The translations under genes were made by a program, and so were the position numbers. 64,000 bases of DNA from Ophioderma brevispina. Lineage: Eukaryota > Echinodermata > Ophiuroidea > Amphilepidida > Ophiodermatidae. This document shows positions 42,691 through 53,545 of the stretch, in pieces. Location: positions 62,001 through 126,000 of the forward strand of contig JAMKCH010012605.1 in assembly GCA_023653785.1 (NCBI GenBank). The letters run 5' to 3'. The notes under the pieces were generated by a model. The model was not told the DNA's origin and ran no database searches. It saw only the letters and a list, made by a program, of their open reading frames with translations. Position 1 is the first letter of the stretch; each line of letters opens with the position of its first letter.

Positions 42691-44040
42691 GGGGAGGGAT
42701 CGTACCCCTTTCGTCCCTAAGGATCCGTCACTGACTGTATATGGAATATAATGATGTTGATTTCGAACTTATTATGGGTATTGTTGACCATGATCATATC
42801 ATTATATTGATCCAAATCAAGGCAATGTTACTTAAAGTGTTGTTGGTACACTATTAAAAACAAAACATGCTAAATAAACACTGGTAAATGAAAACGTTCT
42901 TCTTGTTTTTGTTGCTTAGCTCCATATACATGTGTAATCTTAGAGGAGGTCATTGCACCCCACTCCTCAGAAAGAACGTTACCCTCCAGAAACGACACCT
43001 TTTGCTTACTTAACCAATTCTTATCCTTGTTTTAGCTTTATGTACTATTTTTGAACGAAAAAGAAAACGAAAAGAAAATAACCAAACAACGACTATTTCC
43101 CTGAAAACCTATTTTGTCCACGGCTAACATAGCAGAGGAAACCCTGTAATTGGAATTATGGATTTCGAGTCAGTTGTACGTAAGTCGTCTGATTTAATCA
43201 TTTTGTTTAGAGTATGCCAAAAAACCAACTAAAAAACATGCACTTAATTTGTTTTCAGGACATTGCACAGTAACTGTTGTTTGAGTAACCTAAATCTCCT
43301 CCCCCAGAACAATATGATTTGGTTAAATATTGGGATCCTTTGGAGCAATTCGTGACCGTGGAGAGCAGAGAGTATCATTTCTCAGTGGATTTGTTCATTC
43401 TGTGAACTTCTGAACAAATTAAGCGGGGTGCCCCTCGTGAAGTGTGTAGGAGGATCCGAATGAAATGGAACAGTCACATTTTTTGACCTCATTATTTTTT
43501 GAGCTGCGAGCAAGTCTCCTCCAATTGCCCAGAACTCTGTTTTGCTGTGTTCGTTCGTTCGTTACGGTAACATTAAATGATTGATCCATTGAGCTCAGTT
43601 ACAGCTGTCCATGTAATTTATTTCCATCTGCACGAACACGCTTATTCTCGCTGATTACCAACACAAAAAACAACGATTTGGGGACGCCTGTTTTTCGGAC
43701 CTACCAAGGTTAAAGTTCCTAATTAATAACCGGGGTAATTATAAACAAGTATTTAAAAAAAAATGTGTCGGGGCGCAGGCAATAATTTTACAAGAATAAG
43801 AACAACATTAAAAAGCATTTAAAGGAGTAGATGGTTTTTTTTCCTTTCTACACACAAAACAAGTTTAGTTTCACTTTTATTACCGAAACATGTATAAACA
43901 AAGAAATCTCATAACTGAATTAAAGTAATTGAATTTGATACATGAGCATTAGATTGCATTAGAACCATCACCATTGTTTACACTTGATCGCCCGTTGACC
44001 TTTGACCTTGGGTGTGCTGTGACTTGAGGGGGGCCTCACA
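42691..44040. other. Unannotated stretch
   Basis: No gene recognised. GTTCGTTCGTTCGTTACGG lies near 43547. A perfect TGACCTTTGACCT lies at 43996-44008. Confidence 0.35.
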
Positions 44041-44046
44041 TAGTTT

Positions 44047-44500
44047 TCTAAGCTTTAATTTAACATAGTTTACACCTTCCTGATCATTTCAATAAAGAAA
44101 ATAGAAAAACGCCCAATTGGGCGCAAAATTTTAAAACTGAATCCCCACATAGGTTTACAACACCTTTTTTGATTTCAAATAAAGAAGATAGAAAAACGGC
44201 CCATTGGGGCAAAATGGTGTTAAATCTGAAATTCCCCAGTTAATAAACTTTAATTTAACATAGGTTACACCTTCCTGGCATTTCAAATAAAGAAAATAGA
44301 AAAACGCCCAATTGGGCGCAAATGTTAAAAAAACTGAATCCCCAGTTATAAGCTTTAATTTACATAGGTTACACCTTCCTGTCAGTTTCAATAAAGAAAA
44401 TAGAAAACAACGCCCAATTGGGCGCAAAACTGAATCCTCAATTGTAAGCTTTAATTTATGTATGTTACACCTTCCTGTCTTTTCAAATAAAGATGTTTTA
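44047..44500. repeat. Tandem repeat, ~115-bp unit, four copies with a GCCCAATTGGGC palindrome
   Basis: Each unit reads AAGCTTTAATTTAACATAGG, TTACACCTTCCTG, ATTTCAAATAAAGAAAATAG, AAAAACGCCCAATTGGGCGC, AAAA, then CTGAATCCCCAGTT. Four units are complete and the last is truncated after AATAAAG. The embedded palindrome CGCCCAATTGGGCG is the best-conserved part in three of the four units. Confidence 0.9.
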
Positions 44501-44989
44501 CCTAGAAAACTTCGTCTAATATCAACAAGAACCTGGTAAAGCTTCAAGCATTACGTAGTATAACTCTACGTGCCTGATCATTTTCTTACTTATAACTCTC
44601 CTATTTGTTACTCCCCCTTTATCTATCCCTGCACCGTTTTAACCAAAGTCTTCAAGAGACTAAAATCAAAGAAATGCTTTTTAAGGCATTTCAAACATGC
44701 AATGATAGTTAGTCTATTGTCTGAATTGCTCGCATACCAACCAACACTAAAACTCCAATTAATAGTAGTAGCGTAGATCATTTCATAAAAGAAACTTTTA
44801 TGGAATGACCTTCACTATAGAAATAGACTCCTTCGCAATTTTGAGAGCAGTGGGTTCTATAGGCCGTACCCAAAATATTAGAGCCGTGCATGTATTACTG
44901 ACTGTGCTAAAAACATCAACACTCGTTTCCCATATAGCTGATTTATACCGCCATATAGTAGGGTTCAAAATTAACGTCCCATTCTAGGA
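44501..44989. other. Unannotated spacer
   Basis: Short frames at 44570-44776 and 44805-44987. No signature. Confidence 0.35.
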
Positions 44990-46141
44990 GTTGGGGGAAG
45001 AAGGTTTGAAAGTGTTTTTCTTTACTTTCAAGGGTGCTGAAAAAGATTTTTTGGGTCCAACCTCTGTGAAGTGGGGAACTCTCGCTAGAGGGCGTTTTTC
45101 AAAATGGCCGCCAAAAATTCCATGAAAATGTCATATTAAAGCAAAAACATCTATCTAAGATTTAATATGAAATTCAATTTTGGGGGTATTTTCTTAAGCT
45201 AATTAATTGATTAATGCCTAGTCCAATTCTAATTTTATGTGAAGTACCCTAGAGTGGGCGCTGTTTTCAAAATGGCTGCCTAAGTTCCGTATAATAGCCT
45301 TTTTCGGGACCGTATCATATTATTGAATACGAATATAAAAGCAGAGTGAGGATTTTGAAGGTATATTGTTTACATTTTCAAGGATGATGGCAAAAAAAAA
45401 ACAAGATTATTTTGGTCGAACGTTCTTGGGAAAATTGGGACGTCTTGCTAGAGGGCGTTTTTTTTTTCAAAATGGCCGCCCAAATTCCAAAAATTGGTGT
45501 ATTTAAGCTACAAACCGATATGAGAATCTAAATGAAATCAATGTTGGGGATTTCTGACTGCTCTCTATCTATATAATGGATATTTAAATAATTTGGTACC
45601 TTTAGAGGCCGTTTTCAAAATGGCTGCCAAAATGCCAGATTTTCAATTTTTCACATTCAAATATAAAATCACAGTAACGATTTTTAAGATGTTTTTTTAT
45701 ATTTTCAAGGAATGCCTGAACAGATTTTTTATGTCCAAACGGTCTGGGAAATTAGATAACTCTCAAAAGGCGGCCCAAATCCAGAAATGACATATTAAAG
45801 CTAAAACAGCTATGTAAGAGTAAAAAATTATATCAATTAATTATTGTTAAAATACAAGCATAATGTCCAAATGAAATCAACTTTCGGTGTTTCATAATGC
45901 TAAGTTAGTATTATGCTATTCCAAATATTAGAATTTATGATAAGTACCCTTACAGGGCGCTTTTTCAAATTGGCTGCCAAAATTTCATATATATCCTTTT
46001 GGGGGCTGTTTTCACAATTATTATCAAATTCAAATATAAATCAAAGTGGAGATGTTTGAAAGGTATTCGTTTTATTTTTCAAGATGCTCAAATTTTTTAA
46101 GGTCCGATTCTGTAAAATGTGGGGGAATCTCGCTACAGGGC

Positions 46142-46145
<4 letters not shown>

Positions 46146-46176
<31 letters not shown>
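46146..46176. repeat. Poly(T) tract within the array
   Basis: About 31 T follow GGGCG at the point where other units read TTTTTCAAAATGG, so homopolymer expansion has erased one motif copy. Confidence 0.95.
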
Positions 46177-46180
<4 letters not shown>

Positions 46181-47406
46181 ACCAATTTCTAATTAACCAT
46201 CTACATATTATAGGAAGTAACATTAAACTTACGTTTAATAAGAGTAAACATATATCATTTTGAGGTATTTCTTGATTATATTAATTGTATCTTTAGGATT
46301 GCGTTTTTTAAATGGCTGGCCAAAATTTTTAATATGTCTTTTTTTTTAATACATTTCAGATTTACATATCAGTAATTTGTATATAATTAAATCGGGTCAT
46401 CCCCCTTAATCCTAATTTGGGAATTTGGCCTAATTGAAGGGAGATAAAATTTTTCTATAGTATTTTGCCCCCTCCTTCACGGAATTAATTGCTAAAAATA
46501 TTTCATATTTTATGTATTACATAATCTACAGGTACTTGTATTTACAATCTGAAATGTAAAAAAAAACCTTTATATGACATTTGACAGCCATTTAGAAAAA
46601 TGCGCCCCCTAGGGGCCATTTATCAAAATCCTTAGATTGAATAGCATTACACGAATAAATCGCATTAAGAAACAACCTAAAATGATTTTATTTTTTAATT
46701 CTCAGATAGCTGTTACTAATACTTTATATGTGTTTTCTGAAGTTTTGGCAGTCCATATGAAACCGCCCTCTAATCGAATTTACCCACATTTCTCAGAGTT
46801 TGGACCAAAAAATCTTGTTCAACATCCTTGGGAAAATATAAATACTTTCAAACATCTGCACTTTGATTTTCTGCTTGTTTTGCTAATAATTAATTTGATT
46901 TCATTTTTTTACTCTTATATTTTTTTTAATGTGTGTTTTTTAAAACGATTTTTTTTTGGCGGCCATTTTGAGAGTTATCCACATTTCTTAAACGTTGGAC
47001 CTAAAAAATCTTTTTCGCTCGCACTCCTTGGAAATATAAAAAAAAATTAATTCTTCATGCACTTTGATTATATTTGAATTTGATAAGATTTTGGAAAAAA
47101 CGGCCCCCCAAACCCTTTATATGGAATTCTAAGTCCTGGGTTGGCATTTTGAAAAAAAGCCGCCCTCTAGGGGTACTTACCATAAATTCTAATATTTGGA
47201 ATAAGTATAATTAAACATACTAGCATTAACAAACACCGAAATTTGATTTCCATTGACTACTTAGAGTCTGTTTTTTTTAGAATTAATATGCCATTTCTGG
47301 AATTTTGGCGGCCATTAAAAAAAACCGCCTCTAGGCGATAGTTCCCACATTTCCCATAGGTTGGACCAAATAATCTTGTTCAGCATCTTGAAATGTAAAC
47401 AAATAC

Positions 47407-47408
<2 letters not shown>

Positions 47409-47443
<35 letters not shown>
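47409..47443. repeat. Poly(A) tract within the array
   Basis: About 35 A following AAATACCTT, where other right-arm units read AAATACCTTCAACATC. Confidence 0.95.
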
Positions 47444-47444
<1 letters not shown>

Positions 47445-48298
47445 AAAAAATTAATTGATAACGGTCCAAAAAAGACTATTTACAGAATTTTGGCAGCATT
47501 TTGAAAAAGCGCCCTCTACCGGGTATTTATCATAAATTCTAATATTGGGAATAGCAATAATACAATAACTAGCATAAGAAACACCCGAAATTTGTTCATT
47601 TGGACTCTTAGATGGCTTTTTTTTACTTTAAATATGCAAATTTCTGGAATTTTGGTAGCCATTTGAAAAGCGCCCTCTAAAGGTACCTTATCATACATCC
47701 TTTATTATTTTAAAATCTTATTAAAATTATAGCATTCAGAAATAATTAATTGATTTCATTTAGATTCTCATATCTGTTCTATAGCTTTTAAATATACCAT
47801 TTGTCTGGATTTTTGGCGGCCATTTTGAAAAACGGCCCTTAAGGTCTGTGCGAGTTCCTCCTTTCCCCCAGAGGTTTGCCCAACAGAGTCTTGTTCAGCA
47901 TCTTTCAAATATACAAATACCTTCAACATCTTCCACTTTGATTTATACTGTATTCAATAATAATTATTTGATAATAGTTCCGAAAAGGATATTATACAAA
48001 TTTTGCAGCCATTTTGAAAAGGCGCCCTCCTCCGGGTTTAAATCGTAAATTCTAATTATTGGAATAAGCATTACAAACCCTTAATTAGCATAAGAAATAC
48101 CCCCCATATTGATTTCATATTAACTATTAGATAGCTGTTTTAAGCTTTAATATGCCCAATTTTCTCTTGAATTTTGGCGGCCATTTTGAAACACGCCCTC
48201 TAGCAGAGTTCCCCACAATTTCCCAGGAGGTTGGACCCAACAATCTTGTTCAGCACCCTTAAAATACAAGAAAACACCTCAACCTTTCTTCCCCAAAC

Positions 48299-49766
48299 CC
48301 AGACCCGGTGGGGCTCACCAATCGGTGATCACTGACCGTAAATGATCGTTACCCACCAAAATCGCGGACAATATGGCACCAGAGAGCGAACATAGATGTG
48401 AACCCCTGTTGTAATACAGTTTTTGTGTCCAATCATGTATCACAAATACTATCACTGGGATAGAACCACTACCGATGGGGAACCATTGTCATTAACCACA
48501 TGGCTGCCCATATTTGTCCCGTTTTTGGCACAGCTTGGTAACGATCATGCGGTCAGTGGTGCCCGGTTGGGTGCGCCCACCGGGCTTCTAGAATGGGACT
48601 TTAATTTTTGAACCCTAACTAATATTGGAAAATTGATTTTATTTTATCTTTGCAACGGTTAAATTTCTGACAAAACCATACCTTACGATGTTCGTGGCAT
48701 GTCCTAAGGTCATTTCGAGTCTGAGGCTAAATCGACGAACAAAGTGCTTTTTCATGCTGTAATGTTTAGGTATTATGGCACGATGCTGGAACTTCGGAAC
48801 CGAATGACATTCATCCATGGACATGTCATCCCTGTTGCACATCTCATCTGCTGGACATCTCGTCTATTTCAATGGACGTACTTACTGCTCATTCAGTAGG
48901 GCTAAGTAAAAATGTTGTTCATTCTGTGCGAGTAAAGCAAAGTGAAGACAAGTGTGAGCTGTGTATGTATTTAATAAAAAAAATCTTTTTTAATCGTGTG
49001 AAGTGGAAGTATAGTAAGGGCGGTTGCTGCCATTGTGAGGTGAATCTGGCCACCCCGGCATTTTACGGGGACAAAACCGTATTTAAAACTTTGGATTTAC
49101 TCACTACTTGTAGTATGGATGCTTATCCGAGCTTACTTGATGCATATAGTGATTGCGTGGAGCCGTGTGGGTAGAAGTGTTCATTCAGGTGGGCCCGTGA
49201 GGCACAAAGTAAATAGGCGAAGCTAAAGACATTCTATGCCATTCCCTATGGACTCTGTATAAAGTGTTGTAGTATAACTATGCTCAATTCATCTGATATG
49301 TGACCCCGTACCATTCTTGCGGAGGTGAAAAATTCAATGAGGCGCAGGGACTTGGGTTAATCATGTTATTGTGAGCAATGTTAATGCCTGAAATACCCTA
49401 TTATAGTGCGTTTCCATACTTGAATGAAATTGTATTTAGTGGCAGGTGAGTGAGTTAAATGACCGGAGTGTCCTCCAAGATAATCCGGTGTGGCACGTGC
49501 ATTTGAATTCTTTCATTTTCCGGTAGAGCCCCTCTCCGACTTATTGGAATAGGTCCAAAACTCCTGGGGACGAACGTATCACGCGAATCGACTATACATG
49601 TAGTCCGTGTGTTTTGTTCGTGTGTGCAGTGTGCAGTATCGTTTATCATGTTTTGGAGAATAAAATTTAAAATAACCATAATCATATTTATAGCCTCTTT
49701 CCCAAAAGCCCAGAGTTTACCGGAAGTGGTCAAAATTTTGGTATCTGAAGAAAGCTACTATTTTTG
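48299..49766. other. Unannotated; two minor open frames
   Basis: 48872-49174 (+) is a 100-codon frame with clustered cysteines (KCELCMYLIKKIF, then KGGCCHCEVN) and no recognised domain. 48423-48611 (+) is a 62-codon frame. Neither has splice or homology support. Otherwise featureless. Confidence 0.3.
48872..49174 (+). CDS. Unrecognised Cys-containing 100-codon frame
   Basis: ATG 48872 to a stop after EPCG. The residues include EDKCELCMYLIKKIFFNR, KGGCCHCEVN, LLTTC and a terminal CVEPCG, eight cysteines in all. There is no signal peptide: the N-terminus MDVLTAHSVGLSKNVVHS is only mildly hydrophobic. It may be an exon fragment or chance. No function is proposed. Confidence 0.18.
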   Translation: MDVLTAHSVGLSKNVVHSVRVKQSEDKCELCMYLIKKIFFNRVKWKYSKGGCCHCEVNLATPAFYGDKTVFKTLDLLTTCSMDAYPSLLDAYSDCVEPCG

Positions 49767-49840
49767 CCGGGGGGGCATTTGTTTTCAAAGGTGGATATGA
49801 TGCGTGAACAAGAAAACGTGTAAAAAGGGTTTTCTGGGTT
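49767..49840. mobile_element. MITE family C, truncated copy 3
   Basis: GGGGGGGCATTTGTTTTCAA, AGGTGGATATGATGCGTGAA, CAAGAAAACGTGTAAAAAGG match the left end of copies 1 and 2. The homology stops about 75 bases in, and no right end is found. Confidence 0.75.
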
Positions 49841-50735
49841 TTGGATAACTTCTTCCTTACGAATGTCACTGGGAACCTCTGTATTTCCTGCTCGTGTAGA
49901 AGCATCGCTCCCATATACACTGAAGTATCTGTTCGGAGAACTTTCTTTTTCCAAACCCACATGGAGGATAGGAAGATCGCAGGATCGCCATTCTTTCTGA
50001 ATACCTCTAGGTGGTTCTTTTTGCCATTGGATTCCCCATAGAATCAAGCTCCACAACACATCAACCCAACCAGAACATTCCAATACCCTTTCCCTTTTGG
50101 TACCCCACTTTTACACTCTTTTCATCTGCTGCGACTTTAACATTTTTAGTCTGGTTTATGTATCGGGGGGATCTGATTGTTCCTTCTGAAAAGTTTCAGC
50201 GGTTGTCGTTCTGCTGATGAAGGTGTCACTCTCAGTGCTTGACTGGTTTTATCTATTGCTGCTGTTACTCGTTTCAACCTGGCTACGTGCCTTTTCATTT
50301 ACCAGTATCTTCTGCCAATACTCTTGACTGTTTCCAACCCTTAGACTCACTCAATATTTCAATTAGATGACTCTGTAGAACATTTTGAATATTGCCATGA
50401 AGGATGGTCATTACCATTCCTTCTTAAACAGCTAGTGTAAATCGTGCTATTTAATTGGCTGATGCCCTGGTTCAATTCGCATGATTGAACACAGGTAGTA
50501 CGCGCTTCGTATTGAAGTTATTTTAGGTTAAAGCGCTCGCGTCATACCGCGGCTTTGCTACTTTCGCGCGCGCCCCCCCTTCCAACGTTGCATCTCGTTT
50601 GCGTATGATCGTTGCGTTCATCGGGTTGTTCGATTGTTTTCACTGGATGATTGTAGTACTTTCTTGTTGTATTTAAGCTGTAAGTATCCCTAATTGTTAA
50701 AGTATGACCTTAATGATAATTGCTGTTTAAGAATG
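49841..50735. other. Unannotated stretch
   Basis: No gene recognised. A GC-rich block near 50530-50580 (GCGCTCGCGTCATACCGCGG, then CGCGCGCGCCCCCCC) stands out from the AT-rich surroundings. Confidence 0.35.
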
Positions 50736-50925
50736 AGAATAAAGGTATGATTTTTGGGAACCGGTACTCTCTTTACGACTAGTTTAACCCGGCGACACCT
50801 TATTTTTGCGTGAAGAACCGGCCTCCGCCTCGTCTTCCCTTAAAAAAATGGTATAGCCTTGGTGTTTCAATTCGTCGTAAGAGAGTCCGGTTCCCAAAAT
50901 CAGACCTTTAGGTCTGTAATGTGGG
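50736..50925. repeat. Inverted repeat pair of ~45 bp
   Basis: GGTATGATTTTTGGGAACCG, GTACTCTCTTTACGACT at 50744 is mirrored by TCGTCGTAAGAGAGTCCGGT, TCCCAAAATCAGACCT at 50869. The spacer of about 85 bases is GC-richer. It could be a small hairpin element. The boundaries are not defined. Confidence 0.65.
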
Positions 50926-52613
50926 AAAGTGACTCTAGTTCCTGACCTTTTACCATTCTCTTACCTGGTTCCCAATCCCTATCCGGTTGGGACGCATCTC
51001 TGGCATCCCCCCCTATATATTACCTAAATCAGTGGATACACTGGTTTAGCCATACAAAGAGCATAATACGTGTACCTACAAATAGGGTGTATATATATAG
51101 ATATTGGCTACAGGGAAACGTCTCACCGTGCCATCAATCAAAACACATGTCTTAACCTCACCTGTAAGTTGCGATTCATGCACCATATCTTCTTGAATTA
51201 CCACACCTGAACATCACGTTATTACCTACCAACCAGTTACAACTGCCATTCCGTCATCTGGTTTCTCATGGCACGCTGCAGTCAGCACTGTTAACTTGTG
51301 TCCACAATCAATCAGTGTAAGTCTTACGACCTATACCATCTTTGCTCTGTCCATTCATAAACTAACAGGAAGCGTCTTTGTCAGCACAACCTTACCGACT
51401 TATTGATTCACTAGACCTAGCCGATGACGCAACATGTGACCTACTATCTAACAAAGCATCAACTTAGGCCACACGACCATCTCCTAGCAAAGTGTCCAAT
51501 CTTTCAAAATAGCATGTAATCCCTTTGGCTTACTACTGTTACTACCACTACTAGAACTTTGCTGTCCTGACATAGGCCTATTTGACTTACCTGAGCTTTC
51601 TGCATGAGTTCTAGCACCACTCGCTTGCATTACCTATCACCTTTACCATAGTTTTGTGGCTTTTCATTCCACACTTACCCTTGCATGCTTGAGGTTTGGT
51701 CTTCCACATCTGCCATTGTATCTATGTCCTTTGGTTCTCTCTCCCTCGTGAACATTGCCATTCTATGGAACACTCTGAGGAATTGGATCCCTCACCCGGG
51801 ATCCCATCAACAGCAATCTATAATAACCATTTTAGTATTTTCTACTGCTTCAAGTTCCACCCACCTTTGAAATGTTTTCTTAATTTATCACATGATATTA
51901 CTAAGAACTTTTGAACAAGGTTTAAGAGATGATTTTTAATGTCAGCTGGACGTACTGCATATAAATGCTGTAGGGCAGTTTCACACATACCGTTTGGAAA
52001 TCCCCATGCCAAATCGAGCAGATCGTGTCCTACCCTCCCTGTATCAGAACCACATGTTATCTCACATCTTGATCGGATACGCTGTGACAACAGAAGATTA
52101 CAGAATGCTTGCTGCTTTGCCTTATGTAGTTATACTGTACGAGATGATGTTTGGGTGTCACGTGTCAGGTCAGTCACGTTCAGTATCAGACATCAGTGTG
52201 CTCTTCGGGGCGATATAAATCCGACTATGTTAAATCAAGTTCTTTACATGACCCTCTGACCAAAGTGCTATTAATTTCGGGTATTATTTTTTCCAAAATA
52301 CCCGTATATTATTCTAAACAGTACAAAATTTAACCTTTTCCCTACAGATTAAAAAACCGACGTACGATGACGATAATCGGTTGTTTTTTTCCAATGTAGG
52401 GATAGTACGTCAGTTTCATGAATGGGTCCCCCCGAAAGCAAAATAATAAACCCAATCAATGCGTGACGTCATCAATCTTGATTTTTTCCAAAAATTGGCT
52501 TGTTAGTCCAATAATAAAATTCCTTTTTAAGATTCCATCTGTATATGTTCTTTAATAATTAATATTCATTGTCCCCGCATGAATATGAATGTGAAAAAGA
52601 GGGTTCCATAAGC
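50926..52613. other. Unannotated; possible decayed mobile-element coding on the minus strand
   Basis: Minus-strand reading of 52090-51770 gives protein-like text (CEITCGSDTGRVGHDLLDLA, then AVRPADIKNHLLNLVQKFLV, KHFKGGWNLKQ, then VDGIPGEGSNSSECSIEW after a stop). It could be a gag-like or host-gene remnant but shows no diagnostic motif. TGACGTCA at 52464-52471 is a CRE-like octamer, expected by chance at this length. Confidence 0.25.
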
Positions 52614-53545
52614 CCTGGAGCTGCACACATTTGTAACACATCTCAAGTATGCCAAAGGTGAGTAATAAATATGTGACAGATGACCGGAACCTGAAACTTG
52701 ATTCTTAAGTGCCGCATGTGGTGCCTTAAGGAGAGGCGCCAAAACAAAGTGTTGTACAGGGGTCAAATTGTAAATGGTCCCAATAATGTTGAAAAGCATA
52801 CCATGTTATGTGTCTAACCATAAGGATGCAGAAAAAGGTATAGTTTGTAATATGTACAGCCTTACAGTTTCAGAGGATAGGCTAAAAACAGCAAAAATCA
52901 ATAATAAGGGTCAATTTCAGTTGTACAGGGGTCAAATTTTAAAGTGCTATCGATTTGGATACAAAATGGTGCAAATTATGGTGGAGTTCATAGGCTTAAA
53001 ATAAGGAATAGTTTTGGACTGTCTTAAATGCTGGTTCGATGTAGGGGGCACAGAGGGTCAACGTCCATTGCATTCATTGGGCTTGATCTTGTTACCCCCC
53101 TACTTATAAGCAAGCAAGCATTTGAGACACTCAAAACTATCCTTAATTTTATCCCTATGAGCTCCACCAAGAATTGCACCATTTTTTATTCCAAATGGGA
53201 GCAATTTTAAAAATTTGACCCCTGTGTACAACTGAAATTGACCTTTTTATTGATTTTTGACTGTTTAGCCTAAACTCGGAAAGTTAGGATTGTTACATAT
53301 TTACAAAACTATACCTGTTGAAAATCCCTTTGGTAGAACATAACATGGTGTGCTTTTCACCGATTGGATCAATTTCAAATGTTGACCCTGTACAACTTTG
53401 TTTTGGACAACTCTCCTTAAGGCACCACTTGCGGCACTTAAGAATCGCGTTTCAGGGGTTCATGTCAGTCTGGCTACATATTTATCACTCAACACCTTTT
53501 GTACTTGATCGATGGTTGTGTTACAAAATGTGTGCTAGCGCCTGG
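52614..53545. mobile_element. 0.93-kb foldback element
   Basis: The two halves are long inverted copies. Left CCTGGAGCTGCACACATTTG, TAACACATCTCAAGTA, GATTCTTAAGTGCCGCATGT, GGTGCCTTAAGGAGAG, AACAAAGTGTTGTACAGGGG, TCAATTTCAGTTGTACAGGG is mirrored on the right by CCTGTGTACAACTGAAATTG, CTGTACAACTTTGTTTTGGA, CTCTCCTTAAGGCACCACTT, GCGGCACTTAAGAATCGCG, TTACAAAATGTGTGCTAGCG, CCTGG. The centre (about 53040-53095) is bounded by GTAGGGGGCACAGAGGGT and TTACCCCCCTAC. A transposase is absent. Confidence 0.87.

Larger units (their letters stand above)
44990..48298. repeat. 3.3-kb inverted array of ~175-bp units (AAAATGGCCGCC repeat), foldback organisation
   Basis: The left half (44990-46370) repeats CTCTCGCTAGAGGGCG, TTTTTCAAAATGGCCGCC, AAAATTCC, alternating with a GGGCGCTTTTTCAAAATGGC, TGCC version. 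The right half (46541-48298) carries the complements (TTTTGGCGGCCATTTTGAAA, then GCCCTCTAG). The half-unit marker GGCCGCC/GGCTGCC falls at about 45111, 45281, 45476, 45622, 45973 and 46318, and on the right at about 46962, 47308, 47492, 47651, 47813, 48003 and 48175. The monomer is therefore near 175 bases and the alternating dimer near 350. The outermost 120 bases at each end match in inverted orientation (GTTGGGGGAAGAAGG…/…CCTTTCTTCCCCAAAC). The 170-base loop at 46371-46540 is bounded by ACATTTCAGATTTACA and TTTACAATCTGAAATGT. No transposase or target duplication was found. It could be a satellite inversion or a foldback transposon. Confidence 0.88.

Noticed and set aside
44155..44547. 130-codon minus-strand frame with a repeated motif (GRCFLFSLLKLTGRCN)
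   Set aside because: It follows the 115-bp tandem repeat. Repetition of the peptide mirrors repetition of DNA, with no family match.
46637..47050. 137-codon frame in the inverted array
   Set aside because: It reads across satellite-like monomers and poly(T)-rich DNA. It is Phe/Ile/Lys-rich only because of AT content.
45100..48200. AAAATGGCCGCC as YY1 binding sites
   Set aside because: The core resembles the YY1 motif (AAnATGGCGGC), but the bases after ATGGC differ in the array unit. The resemblance is partial and repeated only because the unit repeats.
44981..48310. Target-site duplication around the 3.3-kb inverted array
   Set aside because: Flanks TTCTAGGAG and CCAGACCCG do not match, so transposition is not proven for this array.
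52464..52471. TGACGTCA CRE-like octamer
   Set aside because: An 8-base palindrome is expected about once in a window of this size. No promoter context.
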